From: Mytilus galloprovincialis
Taxonomy: Eukaryota; Mollusca; Bivalvia; Mytilida; Mytilidae
Length of the DNA: 64,000 nucleotides
Assembly (NCBI RefSeq): GCF_965363235.1
Contig: NC_134845.1
Location: 65,129,261-65,193,260, forward strand
Reading direction: 5' to 3'
Positions 11,168-24,040 of this stretch are shown here, piece after piece. The number at the start of each line of letters is the position of its first letter. Position 1 is the stretch's first letter. The notes below the pieces were generated by a model. It worked only from the letters and a program-made list of their open reading frames with translations, did not search any database and was not told where the DNA came from. Made by a program: the position numbers and the translations under genes.

Positions 11168-11458
11168 TTAAGGTGGTACATAACACGAAAGGAAGACAAC
11201 TCTGTAAAAATCAGCTGAACATTTTAATCACATTTTCTTGTTGAGGAATATATGCCTTCCAAATGATCAGAATTGGAGTTTATAAAACTGTCACAAAACT
11301 ACAAAAATATTTTCTGATCAATTGTCTGGTTCAAGATTTTTAAAATGTTATATTTTTGTCAAAGGATCACAGTGTACTGAATATTTTGTCAAATATTTAT
11401 GAAAATTAAACAAGCAAAATAATTTTAGTCAACTTGAAAGTGTTTGGTACCACCTTAA
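11168..11458. mobile_element. TTAA-flanked MITE, 291 bp
   Basis: Begins TTAAGGTGGTACATAACAC and ends TTGGTACCACCTTAA. Same terminal family as 9283-9851 but the interior differs. Lies 54 bp beyond the stop of gene B, so it may fall within its 3' end. Confidence 0.7.
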
Positions 11459-11540
11459 TTGTCTGTTGAAATCAATTAAATGGAAATGAACAGCAATTTT
11501 GTCTGAAAATATTATCTATAAATATAGCTGTTTTCATATA

Positions 11541-11680
11541 AAAAGAAGATGTGGTATGATTGCTTATAAGACAACTCTCCACAAAAAAACAAATGCCACC
11601 GAATAAAAACTATAGATCATTCTAAGGTCTTCAACATTGAGCAATGTCTTTACCGCATAGTCAAAAAAAAATGTTCAAAA
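11541..11680 (-). repeat. Fragment of dispersed repeat R1 (reverse)
   Basis: Contains AAGATGTGGTATGATTGC, GACAACTCTCCACA, AAGGTCTTCAACATTGAGCA and TACCGCATAGTC in R1 order. Confidence 0.6.
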
Positions 11681-12429
11681 ATATGCATTTTACTTATAAC
11701 TTTTTTTGAAGCTGTATTCATTGGGTTTGCATCGCACATCTTTATTAGACTTTGGTTCTTCCCCTGCAGTTTACTTTCAATTCATTTTCGGCCAAAAATT
11801 TCATGGAATATCAGGTAAAAAACATCAAAAAATGTGACATAAGAATCTCCATAATTTGAAAAGTTTTTCTCAATATCAAATCTAAACATTACATATAAAT
11901 AAATATAAGTTTTAAAGTGTTGCCTACTTTTGACAGAAAAAATTACGAAAGCAATGTGAGTTTTTATTTACTACTGGAATGTAAAACTGTCTGTTGAATG
12001 TCGAGTAAGGAACGTTTGTTCAACCTGTTCGGTCACTTTAGACGAAACACATATATAGTACTAGTACCCAAAAAGGAATCTAAAACAAAAAATAAAACAT
12101 ACACACATTAGATATTTGTTGTTGGACTATCATCTTTTTATAAAGAAAATGACATGTGGTTTTGGTGCCAATTTAAATATAGCTATTCATAGACCAAAGA
12201 ATAGATATGTGATCAAATTCCAGATAACCTTATGACCTTCAGCGTTGTGTAATTTTGGTCCGGTTTAAAACATAAAAGACATGACTCTGATAAAAAGTAA
12301 AAATTCATTATAGAAAAGTTAGTTAATATCCAGAAAAATATTGAAATAACTACGAGGCCAACAAAAACGTAGCTTTCTGATGAATTATAGACTCTAATCA
12401 CATTTGATTTTTTTTTAAAGTGTATGCTA

Positions 12430-12850
12430 ACATGCTTGTATTTCCTATTATAATTTCCTTGATTGAGGATTGCTACTCACATAATAGCTATTAAACCAAG
12501 AGTTACAAACCGTTATAGAATATTCGTTTCACAAAATCCTATAATCCTGTTCCCTTTTGACCAATGTGACCTACCGAATTAGTTTATCAACCGGGTTTGT
12601 AATAACATTAGCAAAACGACGGGTTCAACATGTGAAACATGATTTGCTTACTCTTCCGGAAAACCTGAGATCGTGTTGCTTACTCTTTAATTTTCTTTGT
12701 TTTCTTGTGTACTATTATTTTTCTGTTTGTTTTTTTTTTGTTTTTTTTTTTGCCATTGCGTTGTTAGTTTATTTTCAATCTATGTATGAGTTTGAATGTC
12801 CCTCTGGTATCTTTTGCACACCTTTACACAGTCGTTCAGTCTATATGTAT
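12430..12850 (+). repeat. Decayed fragment of repeat R3 (retroelement 3' end)
   Basis: Diverged relative of 19395-19975. Shared landmarks are CTTGTATTTCCTATTATAAT, TGTGACCTACCGAATTAG, ACGACGGGTTCAACATGTGA, CTTACTCTTCCGG and the GTTTGAATGTCCCTCTGGTA end. Open frames across it at 12557-12958 follow the repeat and are not treated as a gene. Confidence 0.55.
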
Positions 12851-13502
12851 TCCAAAACCGGACAATCAATCTGTAATCTCTCTACCGACATACACATATT
12901 TAATGATGATAACCACCTTCTATTTTACGTCATATTTAAGCGTTCAATTTCTTGCTGAACATAAAGGAATAAATAAATCAAGCTACTTGTTTTATAATAA
13001 CAGTAAATTGCACATCAATATTTTGTTCGAAATGTTCATAAACATGTTTATTGTAGTCTGTTTAACTCTCTAACTTAAGATATACATGATGTAATAAACC
13101 CTGCTGCTTATAAATTGTGTTGCTTTTTTCTTTTGATAGGTTGCTCTCTCACAGTCAAATGCGTCTCATTTTTATAATTCATATGAGATTTTCCTTTAAA
13201 TATCCAGATTACTCAAGTAAATCAGTACCCTATTAATTTAACCGGTGTTACCTGGGTTCTTGTTTACGTCCGAATTGAACACAAATTGATCAAAGAAGAT
13301 TTCTAAGTGCTTTTTTTTTAATTATTATCATAATTAAACAAATCACATGTAAATACATTCCAGTATTCAAAATGTCGGCTTCCTTAGTTACCGACCGGAC
13401 GAAAACGAATTTTAAGGTCGCTATCATCCAATTAAAATTTAGAAAAGTACCATGTAAGGTAAGTATTCATATCTCATATGGCAATTAACAAATTAATTTT
13501 AT

Positions 13503-13903
13503 GGATGTACTTAGGTGAGGTAAGGTAAAAATTAAGAAACTAAGAAATTAAAATTGATACTATAAGCTGGTAAGGCATCAATTAAGGATAAAGATTAGCT
13601 AAAAATATTGATAGGTCATGGACCTCCTTTTCGAGATATTTGAGATTTAAAATATGGCGGGAAAATGCTTACTCTGACTTTTACCTTATATTTTGCATTG
13701 GTATTATTTGGGTCTCAAAACAAAAGGAAAAAAATCAAGAATCTTCTAAAATTTTGGTAAATGACCTTTCATGAGCTATTAAGTCTTATATGAAAAAATA
13801 AATGGGTGTTATGGGGCAAAATATTTTACATTGTATTGTATGGAAAAACACCTAGGAGTCCGAACATTTGACACAAATTTCAAAACCTCACCTAAGTACA
13901 TCC
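13503..13903. mobile_element. MITE, 401 bp
   Basis: The perfect terminal inverted repeat GGATGTACTTAGGTGAGG at 13503-13520 is mirrored at 13886-13903. The interior is AT-rich and non-coding. Sits between genes B and C. Confidence 0.8.
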
Positions 13904-14783
13904 TTAACAAAACGAAGGCACTTTTACAGGTTCAAACATACAGATATACACTCTTAACTATCTTATTTATTCAAGAGATTGGGGTTAAATAATGCCCTAT
14001 TGATATATAATATAACTATAAGTAACGAGTTACGGGTCAAATTCGATAACTATACCGATGGTATTTGTCACATGAAGTTCCGATTGTATGTATTTTCTGT
14101 ATCTTCCTCCTTTGATAGCACTACCATGGTTAAGGTATAAGAAGGACATTCAACACGCTGTATCGAAAGACGTTAAATGTGAGGTTTTTTTGCCTTCCCA
14201 GTTTCGTGGACGTGGGTTTTACTGCAAGAAGGTTAACATTGCCCAAAACAATAAATGCAATGTAATCAAATATACAAACAGTCACTCTCACCTGATTCGC
14301 TTCTCCTAAATATAAAAATAAAAAATATAAAAACAATTATATACAAAATATGGGATACGGTCACCTTAGATGATTCACAAATGCAATGGCAAGGAACGAG
14401 TGACCGATAAGAACATACTGGGATTCCAAAGCCATACTGATAGGGTGCAGACTTTCTGTAAAATTTAATGGAACATGGTCAAAACTGTTGCGTTTTACAT
14501 TTCACAAATTAGGTACATATGTACCCCCTTTCCCCCAACCGAACATTACCATAAAATAAGCAATTTTGGACCTCGACCAAACCGGCAAAAACAAAGGAAG
14601 TGAGAGTTTAAAATCCTTTGTATTGATCTATTATTGTTGAAGTACTTCCTTCTCATATGCAGTCGAATAATTGTGAATTATTCCAAACAAATATATCAGA
14701 TGATTCAGAATTAGTCATTTTACATTGTTGAAGGATACAAACCATAATTTATAGTGTTCTGTCTATAGCTGTTTGTAACAGAA

Positions 14784-16960
14784 ATGATGTTTAAACTAAT
14801 TGTCTTAATAGTAAGCATGGCTTCGGTTTTACATCTAACATCAGGTAAGCTTTTAAAAATGTATTAGTCCGATGATTGAATTATCATATTCAATACTTGT
14901 TAAATATCTGATATACTTAAAAGTAAAATTTGGTTGCATAATATATTAGTTGCCATGAACATATGGTGTTGATAATGTGCATCCACGATAGAATGTTTAA
15001 ATTTGTTCGGTAAACACTTTTGGTATTATTTACCCCACTGCTGTTGGACGTTTCGTCCCCGATGGTATCACCAGCCCAGTAGTAAGCACTTCGGTGTTGA
15101 CATGAATATCAGTTAAATGGTCATTTTTATAAATTTACCGTTTGCAAAAGTATGAATTATTCGAAATACTAAAGATTTTCTTATCCTAGGCATAAATTAC
15201 CTGAGCTGTCTTTGACACATTTTTGGGGAATTTTGTGTCCCCAATGCTCTTCATCTTTGTATTTGTTTGGCTTTCTAACTATTTCAAGCTGAGCGTCACT
15301 GTTGAGTCTCGTGTAGACGAAACGCGCGTATGTCGTATTGGTTTATCTCTGATTTATGCTACAAGCCCTGGTCCCAACATATCGACCATATTTCAACCGA
15401 TAAACGTCTTATTTAAAAATATGTTTTTTTATTCAGATGTTTCTCCAATAATCTCCAATTATGTTTCATATCCGAAAACAGTTGTTAATGTGTTTCGTCA
15501 TTTCAGGCCACAAAGTAAACAGGAAACGGAAGTTACCAAAAAAAAACACCAAAAGAGTAAGTCGAAAATAGATCGACAAAACCATTGAATACTAACATTA
15601 AAACCACAAAAAGACATACAAACACGTGTTTAAATATTTTGATTCCATAGTATTTTATATGATATGAACTAAGTTTTTATTTTTGTTTTTCAGGAATGCA
15701 ATGCGCTCTGTGTGTAGATATCAAAGCTGATCTCAGTGCTGCTTATAATGTAGACCATTTCCAAAATTATATTGACAAAATTTCTGCCTTACGTAATCGA
15801 GAATGTGTAAACAAAAATACCGCAAACACTCTCCTCTCATGTGAACACAGAGAGAACAAATGTGGGACAATCAACGGGGATGTAGTTCTGAGTCAAGCAT
15901 ACTTCGGGGTAGGTAAGTATTTTTATCGAACAGGCAAAGTTACAACTCTATAAAAAAAACTTTTCTCTTTTTCCTGGAATAATGTTTTGAATTGGCATCT
16001 TTCGGTTTCTTTTCTTTTTACCTTTACTCCTTCTGTCCTTGATCTCACAATTTTGTCAAATATCTTGAAAAGAAGATTCATGACCTATATATATATTTAT
16101 AGCTTCTTTTGTTCCTTAACTAATACTTTTTTGACTTTTGACTAATGAATTCTTGATTTTTTCTTTTAATTTTACCAAAGTACATCCATAATTTCATTAT
16201 TTCAACAGTTGTGCTCTTAACAAATTATTCAAAATTTTGAATGTGGGACGACAAAACCACCCTTTGAACATGTCGAGCGGATATTCGTCAACATTTTAAA
16301 GATGTAGAATATAACATGCAACATTTTTTGTACATAAATTAGACCGTTAGTTTTCTCTTTTGAATTTTGTCATTTCGGAGACTATTATAGCTCACTATGT
16401 GGTATGGGATTTGTTTATTGTTGAAGGCCGTACGGTGACCTATAGTTGTTAATCTCTGTGTCTCTTTTTTGTCTCTTGTGGAGAGAGCTGTGTCATTTGA
16501 AATTTTACAACATATTCTTTTCATACCAACACATCTATAGTTCTTACACATATATCTCATACATTATAATAAATATGGGTCTCTCTAAAATAGTTATAAC
16601 GAACTTTTACATATTTTAATTACAGATATACCTACGACAGTTACAATCAGTGGATGTTTAAAAGTTGAAAATGGAACCGAGGCTCGTTGTTCCAAAAATC
16701 TGAATATGTTAAATGAGAATAGAGAAATCTTAGTAAACTTCCTTAACAATAAAATAGGAACTCTGAACATGCAAACAAGCAATTTCACTAAAGGGCAAAT
16801 TTGTATTATAAGGCTGCCTTATGGAACCAGTGGTAATGAAGAGGTACAGAACAAATCGGCGCCAATATCTACTGGATATGGCAAGAATACGTCCGTTATA
16901 TCTAGGTTCAAATTGATTTTGACATTGTCAACCCTATTTGTCTACTTTGCTGTATTATAG
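14784..16960 (+). CDS. Gene C: eight-cysteine secreted/GPI-anchored-like protein, 3 exons, 204 aa
   Basis: Exons 14784-14844, 15694-15912 and 16626-16960; phase-1 introns; total 615 nt. Two consecutive ATGs open the signal exon (MMFKLIVLIVSMASVLHL); gene D has the same double start. Exon 2 begins MQCALCVD and keeps the five-cysteine pattern (REC, SCEH, KCG). Exon 3 has SGCLKV, RCSK and QICI, a Gly/Ser/Thr stalk and a hydrophobic end (LILTLSTLFVYFAVL) that is a good GPI-signal candidate. The family's usual NDQK segment reads NENR here, so C is one of the more diverged copies. Several NxT/S sites are present. A nearby GTAG|GTAAGT choice at the exon 2 donor was settled by phase. Function unknown. 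Confidence 0.78.
15030..15375 (+). repeat. Dispersed repeat R4, in intron 1 of gene C
   Basis: Shares CCCAGTAGTAAGCACTTC, ACCTGAGCTGTCTTTG, AATGCTCTTCATCTTTGTAT and GTAGACGAAACGCGCG with 22500-22850. A frame of 121 codons runs over it and beyond (15223-15588) but follows the repeat, so I do not call it a gene. Confidence 0.6.
16335..16560 (+). repeat. Dispersed repeat R1, in intron 2 of gene C
   Basis: Contains TTAGACCGTTAGTTTTCTC, GGTATGGGATTTGTTTATTG, GAAGGCCGTACGGTGACC and TATAGTTGTTAATCTCTGTG, matching the right half of the copy at 38080-39880. Confidence 0.7.
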
Positions 16961-17249
16961 AAATACAATTTTCAAAAAAAAAGTTGCATTTGGTATTGAC
17001 AATACTCAGATTTTAAAAATTGCATATTTTTGTATTTTAGGTGCATCAGTGTGTGATTGTGTTTGGGCTACATTAAAAAAATTAAAAAAAATGTATCAAC
17101 ATTAAAGTTTCTGAAAACCCGTTTTTATGTTTTTGCACTGTTTATTTGAATAGCTTTTTCAATTTGAGAAATGTTGTACTAAATATAAATATATGTTAAT
17201 CTTCCGTGAGATACGTGATGTTACACATAAAAACCACTTTTACTATTCC

Positions 17250-17430
17250 ATAAGGTACGAAAATGCTTCCGAACAGATATTCCATAAATTACGAAATGGC
17301 ATTCAAATGACTAATTCACAAGGTACGAAATGGTATGCATATAAATATTCCATGAGGTACGAAATGGCATACATAAAAATATGTCATGAAGATGAGGTAC
17401 CTAACTATATACATACGAATATTTCATAAG
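17250..17430 (+). repeat. Short tandem repeat, about four to five degenerate units
   Basis: The motif CATRAGGTACGAAATGGCAT and variants recur near 17250, 17282, 17316, 17352 and 17390. It produces the frame at 17193-17429, which is therefore not considered coding. Confidence 0.6.
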
Positions 17431-17439
17431 TTTCGATAT

Positions 17440-17900
17440 ATAGCTCATATAACAAGAATGTGTCCATAGTACAAGGATGCCCCACTCGCACTATCATTTT
17501 CTATCTTGGACATTGAAATTGTGTTAAAACTCTAATTGAGCATTACAATTAGAAAGATCATATCACAGGGAACATGTATACTAAGTTTCAAGTTGATTTG
17601 ACTTCAACTTCATCAAAAACTACCTTGACCAAAAACTTTAACCTGAAATTTGCACTATCATTTTCTATGTTCAGTGAACCGTTTAGGGTCTAAACACTTA
17701 TTAGGCATTGCAATTTGAAAGATCATATCATAGGCCACATGTGTATTGAGTTTCAAGTTGATTGGACTTCAATTTCATCCAAAACTACCGTTACCAAAAA
17801 CTTTAACCTGAAGCGGGACAAACGGATGGAAGGACTGACGAACGAACGGACGCACAGACCAGAAAACATAATGCTCCTCTACTATCGAAGGTTAGGCATG
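17440..17900 (+). repeat. Dispersed repeat R5 with internal duplication
   Basis: Two half-units each carry CACTATCATTTTCTAT, AGAAAGATCATATCA and AGTTTCAAGTTGAT, with AACTTTAACCTGAA at the end of each. The same repeat is at 41410-41660, and at 60765-60890 where an LTR element interrupts it. Confidence 0.65.
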
Positions 17901-19070
17901 ACAAACATTGTAAAAGTACCAATGCAAGTGGTCAGGGAACAAAAAGCTCAAATACTCACATAAATACGGCCAACCTACCTTCTCTGAAATATTGACCAAA
18001 CTTGTACATGTAAATATATAATTTACTGCAAACGTTCTAGAGAATTATTAAAAGATTTCTATAAATCAGAATGTTAGATATTTCATGTCCGTATGGATAT
18101 TTCATTTCCATATTATACGGTAATGTTTCGGTATCTTTGTTTTCATCAACTGTACAGGTGTATTTGGTTTAAATGGCTAACGACAATGTGTTACCACTTC
18201 CAAGCTTGGCTTGTGAAGATAATTTGAATTCTGATTTAGAAAAGTTGTACCTTTGTTAATGCACGAAAAGAATAAATTATCAACAAAACAAAAACAGGGT
18301 TTTCAAGTTTAGTGTACTATCCACTAAACAAACTTATAATAATTACAAGGATTTTAAGTATGTTCGCCAGAGGCGCGTGTATTCTACAAAAGACTAATCA
18401 GTGACGATCGAAAACAAAAAAGCCAAAAAGCCAAATACGTAAGTAAATACACACTAAAGGCACCTCGTCTCTCTCCGTCAACGACAATGTAGGTACAGAA
18501 AGCCATTGCGTGATAATGTATCAGTGACCCTTTGTACAAATAGACCGCTTGTTGAAAACAATGAAAAACGGGGATAAATTCTTATATCAATTTCAAAATT
18601 AATAAAACCTCGGTGATTGTGATGTCGGGAACGACCCACTTTTCTCAAATTCTTTAAATGAATTTAAAATTGATTATTTTTTGTGGATAATTATACCCTC
18701 TAGGTTATGTTAACACCACTCACTTACGTCGGTGTTAACTCAGGTAACGTTTTTCGGAGAGCATTTGATCAGCCTAAAATCAAAACTGTGAATGGTGCGG
18801 TTTTCAATGAAATCATTAGAAGGTCCTGAATGGACATTCTTCTGCTCAACGAAAGGGAGAAAACTTGCCTCAAAATATGGAATAATCTATCAGTTATCTT
18901 TTTCCATGTTTTTAGAAATTTGTTTTTATGATTTACCAGTTAATGCATTCACAATTTGTTTGGTTAAAATGTAATACAAAAAGGAAAGGAACCAGACAAT
19001 CATACTAAGATCGCGATTGCCACAAAGGCTTATCGACTTTTGTAGGAAACACGTTTTTGTTTTACCCGTA
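17901..19070. other. Intergenic stretch between genes C and D
   Basis: Mostly unique AT-rich sequence. At 18360-18450 there is a reverse fragment of R4 (CAGAGGCGCGTGTATTCTAC, ATCAGTGACG). No coding exon recognised. Confidence 0.45.
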
Positions 19071-19074
19071 TTAT

Positions 19075-19240
19075 TTTGTTTTTAATAAGGCCGTAAGTTT
19101 TCACATTTAAATTGTGTCATATTTTGGCATGTCGGGGTCTTTTGAACTTTCTGTTCATTGTTGAAGGCTTTAAGGGTGTCCTTATTTTTTAATATTCACT
19201 ACATTTATATAGACGGGAGTTCTGTATAACGTCAAGAAGA
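19075..19240 (+). repeat. Diverged fragment of dispersed repeat R1
   Basis: AAGGCCGTAAGTTTTCAC, GGGGTCTTTTGAACTTTC and TGTTCATTGTTGAAGGCTTT follow the R1 order with many substitutions. Confidence 0.5.
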
Positions 19241-19394
19241 CATGTAGATACAAAATTAGTGTACTGAGAGGAGAAAAAGCAGATACAAAATTTCAAAACT
19301 CGTTTTATCCGCCTTAAACCTTTTTTCTACCTACCGCACTCGCGGCAACCACATGCACGATACTACGAGACCCCCAAAGAAAAGATGTCGATAA

Positions 19395-19975
19395 GACTCC
19401 ATCTGATGGAAAGTTGCCTGCATACGGAGTATATATCTCCCAATTGATACGATATTCCCGTGCTTGCATTTCCTATCATGATTTTCTTGATAGAGGGTTG
19501 CTGCTCACAAGGAAGCTTATCAATCAAGAATTCCAAATGGTGAAGTTGAAATCATCCCTCCGTAATTTTTACGGACGCCATCACGAGTTGGTTGACCGTT
19601 ATGGAATAACCGTTTCACAAAAGATATCGAATACGTTCCTTATGTTGTAACTACAATCCCGTTCCCTTTTCATGAATGTGAATAGCCTTATTAGACTACT
19701 TACCGGGTTTATTATAACATGAGCAACACGATAGGTGCCACATGTGAAACAGGATCTGCTTACCCTTCCGGAGCACCTGAGATCACCCCCCTCCCCATTT
19801 TTAGTGGAGTTCGAGTAACTTCGTATGTAGTTTTCTATGTTGTGTTTTGTTTAATTTTACTTGTCTGTTTGTGTTTTTCTTTTTTAGCAATGACGTTGTC
19901 AGTTTATTTTCCATCTATGAGTTTGACTGTTCCTCTGGTATCTTTCGCCCCTTATTTGTCTAATTGGATCTATCA
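19395..19975 (+). mobile_element. Repeat R3: 3' fragment of a reverse-transcriptase element
   Basis: The frame at 19414-19650 reads PAYGVYISQLIRYSRAC, then FLDRGLLLTRKL and FYGRHHELVDRYG. This is the conserved C-terminal tract of a widespread metazoan reverse-transcriptase protein, with the element's 3' non-coding tail following to about 19975. Only the end of the element is present. I suspect a Penelope-like or related clade but cannot assign it. Related fragments lie at 12430, 28835 and, inverted, 56190. Confidence 0.6.
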
Positions 19976-20149
19976 ATAAATACATGATTAAAAAAAATCA
20001 AATGTGAAATGAAAAAAGAATTACTTCCTAAGTACTTCCTTGTTTTTTTTAATATCAGTACCAGATGGTTCCAGATCAGTCACATGAAATTGTTATTGAG
20101 TATATAAAATGTAAAATAAATTTTCCTGCTAAAGTTGTTTGCAATATAA

Positions 20150-22156
20150 ATGATGCATGTGCTAATTTTGTTGTTGATAAGCATGCCTCAGGTTTTGCAC
20201 TCGACAGAAGGTAAGCTTTTTCAATATATTAAGATCACATTGCTTTGATAATAACTACTAACTGCTGATAGTATCTGATGTTCTTAGAATTAAAACACAG
20301 CAGTAGTATAGTTGATATATTGCCAACATTATGTTGATAGTACATGTTTCTATACTGTGTTTTAAATGTTGTTTTGGTATATGTTGAATTACGCAAATAA
20401 GTTTATGAAAATACAATAGATACACTTGACTCGTTATGCTGATTGCATTTTGGGTCAATTGGGAATGGAAATGGGGGATGTGTCTAACAGATAACAACCC
20501 GACCAAAGAACAGGCCACTAATAGGTCTTCAATACAGCGAGTGTTTGATCGAACACCATTTTGCGTTCATATCTTAATTCTTTAGAATATTGCGCTTGCA
20601 CGACACGTACGTGCCTTTATCTTTTTATATACCAAATACATGTTATCGTTCTTCCGTCATTCATTGTATAAGCATAAGTATAACAAAAACTACTTTTTAA
20701 AAAAAAATCTTAAAATTTATTATTCTTATCAAATATGTTTTTCCCCAAGGTCTTGATTGCTTGGATTGCATAGATGTAATACAAGCTAATATCTATGGTG
20801 ATGACACCGGTTTCCAGTCAGTTGGTAAAGAAATAAATGACCTTAACACGTGTTTCAATGCAACCAATCAAAGAAATTCAACATTCATGCCATGCGAAAC
20901 AGTCCTTGGTAGCCACAGAGTACAAAGATGTGGGATATTCAACGGGACCATTATCTTGTATCAACCTTCCTTTCAACTCAGTAAGTATCCAATAGCTATT
21001 TGTTCATGTTGTTCGTGTGTCCCTTTGTGTACAGTACTGTTAGCCATGAACTTTGAAGTTGAAACATACCAAACTTACTTGACCAAACGAGAAATTATAA
21101 TTCCAAATCAGCTAAAACGACACCAATGAAGCAAACAAAAATCAAAAAGACAGTTGAACTAAAAACAAATTAAAGGATTGTATTTTAACAATACAAAAAC
21201 TTCATTCACCTTTGAACCGAATGCATCAGTTTTCATAAACAATATTGAGTTGGCTCACTTCTTTCGGGAAATGCTATTTTAGTTTCATATATGCTTTTGA
21301 ATTTTATCTAATTGTTAGTGCATATTACTCGAGTTGTACCTTTTCATCATTGTTCTACATTGACTGTCTTAATGAAAGTAATTAAAGAAGTGTGTATCCG
21401 AAAATGAATGATTACATGGCTAATTAGACGCAGCGATAGGAAAACATAAATTGCGAGGTTTAGGTTTAGATAGGGACTGTTCGTATAGAATTTCCTTGGA
21501 GTTCGACATTTTTGTTTGTTTACTGTTTTATGTTGCTCAAAACGAAAAATAAAATAAAGAACAAAGACACACCACTAAAAAATTAATAGTATCAAAAACT
21601 AGTGAACAAATTGTTTTCCATTCGTTGAACTTTAAAAAGAGGAAAATATGTTCAATAAAACAGCCTACAAGATATATAATATTCGACACCTCCATCTACA
21701 AATTCAGGACAACTTTTGACGCTCATTTGAAAAAGCCTTGTTTTCACATATATATGAATTTCAATTATATTTTAATCATAACTAACTTATCAAGTATTGA
21801 TAATTACAGATATACTGACAGAGATTACAGCAAAAGGATGTTTTGATGTGGATAAAAGCACAAAGACTGGATGTTACAGAGATCCGATGATCTTAAATGG
21901 GCAGAAAGCAAACCTAGAAAAATTCTTAGTAAAAGTAAAAAAAATAGAAGATCTAAAACTTCAAGTAGTCAATGTCACTAACGGCCAGTTTTGTACAAAT
22001 CCGTCATCTACTACTAGGCGTCTTGAGAAGGCTACAAACAAATCGATTTTAGCTACCGAAGAAAGCAAAAATATGTCAGCAATGTTAAAATTTGAATATT
22101 GTTCAATATTAGTTTTTGTGATTTTCATCTTCAGTGAGTTTTGTGAACTTCAATAG
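20150..22156 (+). CDS. Gene D: eight-cysteine secreted/GPI-anchored-like protein, 3 exons, 212 aa
   Basis: Exons 20150-20210, 20750-20980 and 21810-22156; phase-1 introns; total 639 nt. The signal exon starts with two ATGs (MMHVLILLLISMPQVLHS), like gene C. Exon 2 begins LDCLDCIDV and has TCFN, PCET and RCGIFNG. Exon 3 has KGCFDV, TGCYRD, the conserved Gln-Lys segment (NGQKANLEKF), QFCTN, then a long Ser/Thr/Asn-rich stalk and a hydrophobic end (YCSILVFVIFIFSEFC). At least six NxS/T sites predict heavy N-glycosylation. An AATAAA lies 32 nt after the stop, with GT-rich sequence following. This is the most compact gene of the array (2.0 kb) and the best supported at its 3' end. Function unknown. 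Confidence 0.82.
20450..20540 (+). repeat. Fragment of dispersed repeat R2
   Basis: GGGAATGGAAATGGGGGATG, AACAACCCGACC and AATAGGTCTTCAATACAGCG follow R2 order. In intron 1 of gene D. Confidence 0.6.
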
Positions 22157-22187
22157 TACTAAAATGGTTTAAATTCAGTGATGTTAA

Positions 22188-22193
22188 AATAAA
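22188..22193 (+). terminator. Polyadenylation signal of gene D
   Basis: AATAAA 32 nt downstream of the stop, followed within 30 nt by TTGGTGTTTGTTGTGTTC, a GU-rich downstream element. Confidence 0.65.
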
Positions 22194-22499
22194 ACATTTT
22201 AAATCGCATTGGTGTTTGTTGTGTTCTTCCTTTTGTATGTGTCAATAAATTTTGACTGATTAGAAAATTATTTAGATCATGCATATTATCGGTTACGTTG
22301 CTAACAACAGAGCTGTTGCTTAGAGGGCTCAAAACATTCAAGGCTAGGTTTTTCTTCGGAATGTGTTACGAACGCCATCATTATTTGGGGGACCATCGTA
22401 ACCACTATTATATATATCATCTTTTCCTCGAGTATAACTAAAATACCACCGTATGGGTACTCTCGAGAGCAACATAACGGGTGTAATATTTTGAAACAC

Positions 22500-22850
22500 G
22501 AGATGTTAAGCATTCCGGAAATCAACAGCCCAGTAGTCAGTCCTTCTGTGTTATGATGAGTTATCATTGATATGGTCATAATTATAAATTAACTGTTCCA
22601 AAAACTTTCCATGTTTGAAACACTCCGGCTTTTCTACCTCAGGAATTTATTACCCTAGCTATATTTGGCAACAATTGTAGGAGTGTATTGTCCAATGCTC
22701 TTCAACTTCGAACTTTGTTTGGTCTTTTTAACTTTTTTATTCGAGCGTCCACTGCGAGCGTCACTGGTGACGCTTTATCAGTGACGCTTTTGTAGACAAA
22801 ACGTGTCTCTGGCGAAGTACAAAATGTCAATCCTGGTATCTATGAGGATT
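22500..22850 (+). repeat. Dispersed repeat R4
   Basis: Longest copy of R4 here: CAACAGCCCAGTAGTCAG, CAGGAATTTATTACCCTAGC, AATGCTCTTCAACTTCGAAC and GACGCTTTTGTAGACAAAAC. The body is adjoined by the small inverted-repeat element at 22854. Confidence 0.6.
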
Positions 22851-22853
22851 GTA

Positions 22854-22998
22854 ATAATTTTCGTTTAACATGGTTTTCGTTTAACATAGAAACGCGCGTC
22901 TGGCGTATATACTAAATTTAGTCCTGGTATCTATGATGGGTTTATTTCATGCCAGTATCGAATAACTAGCATGAAAACTATGTTAAACGAAAATTATA
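22854..22998. mobile_element. Short inverted-repeat insertion in R4
   Basis: ATAATTTTCGTTTAACATGG at the left and its near complement ending at about 22998 enclose R4 sequence (CGCGCGTCTGGCGTATATAC). The left arm motif TTTTCGTTTAACATRG occurs twice in a row. Confidence 0.45.
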
Positions 22999-24040
22999 AC
23001 ATGGCTTAAAATATTTAAAAACCACATAACAAAACCCGATATTAAAAATGATAGCAAGTTCAGAAGACGAACAAAACTATATTAAGTGAAAACGATATCT
23101 GTGAATATTTTGTTGGAAACTACAATGTATACGGATAAAATGTTCCCTGAAAATAAACAAATAAGCAATAACCTTTCAAAAAATCTGTTTAAACATATTC
23201 AAGGGATAGAGCATTCGAAAACTGTTACAGGGTAGAAATGTCAGGATATGTTTAGCTAAAAAAAAATCTACATAAATGTTCTCGGATAGAGATGTTAACA
23301 GTTTTTAGTAAACGATCTTTTGACATCGCTACTTTTTACATAGAGAAAGAATTGTTAAAAAAAAGATTTTGAGGCCTTGGTTGGTCAAAGTTGTCCCCGT
23401 CTTTGACCTGGAGATCAATCAAATTATGTTCTATTTCTGGCTAATCTCTAGTTGGTTCTCTGTAAGAATTTCGGCTTAAGCCACCATAACAGGCTTCCGG
23501 TGTTCTAGCACTCCCTGTACTCCCTGTGTAGGAATTATGGTTGTTAATATTGTTGTAAATATATTAGTGAAACATCTTCTTCGCACCCCTTAAGGGGTGC
23601 TCAGACAATCGGAGAAATCTACCTGTACATACATAAGGGTAAATACAATTTTTAATGTACTGTTTTGTATCATGCAATTTTATATTTTCGGGGGAGACAA
23701 TTTCATTAGTAAAATCAAGTTCCTTTAAGGCATTGTGATATGACCACGAGTCTGTTGTTAGCAGCTGTTGATATTATCCTAGACATAGCGCACATTGACG
23801 TTGTTAAGAAACGTGCGTTCGGCGAGCAAAAAACTTTACCCGACGCTTTTGGTTAAAAAGAATCATTTTGACTTAATACCGCAATATAGGATATTGCATC
23901 GCACGTAATCCTGGCGGATATCAATAACCCTGAACATCCGATATGGTGCCATAAATTAATATTATACAAAAAAAGAATATAAATAAGTTGCAGAAACAGT
24001 CGTATAAAAAGTGAAATAATAAAAATATCGAAATCTAAGG
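22999..24040. other. Intergenic stretch between genes D and E
   Basis: AT-rich and without exons I can recognise. Contains a perfect 18-bp palindrome GCACCCCTTAAGGGGTGC near 23584. Confidence 0.4.

Noticed and set aside
12557-13073. Two overlapping frames as genes
   Set aside because: They cover the tail of repeat R3 and homopolymer T runs. No exon structure or conservation.
15223-15588. 121-codon frame with a hydrophobic start as a gene
   Set aside because: It follows dispersed repeat R4, which is found again at 22500-22850 without an open frame.
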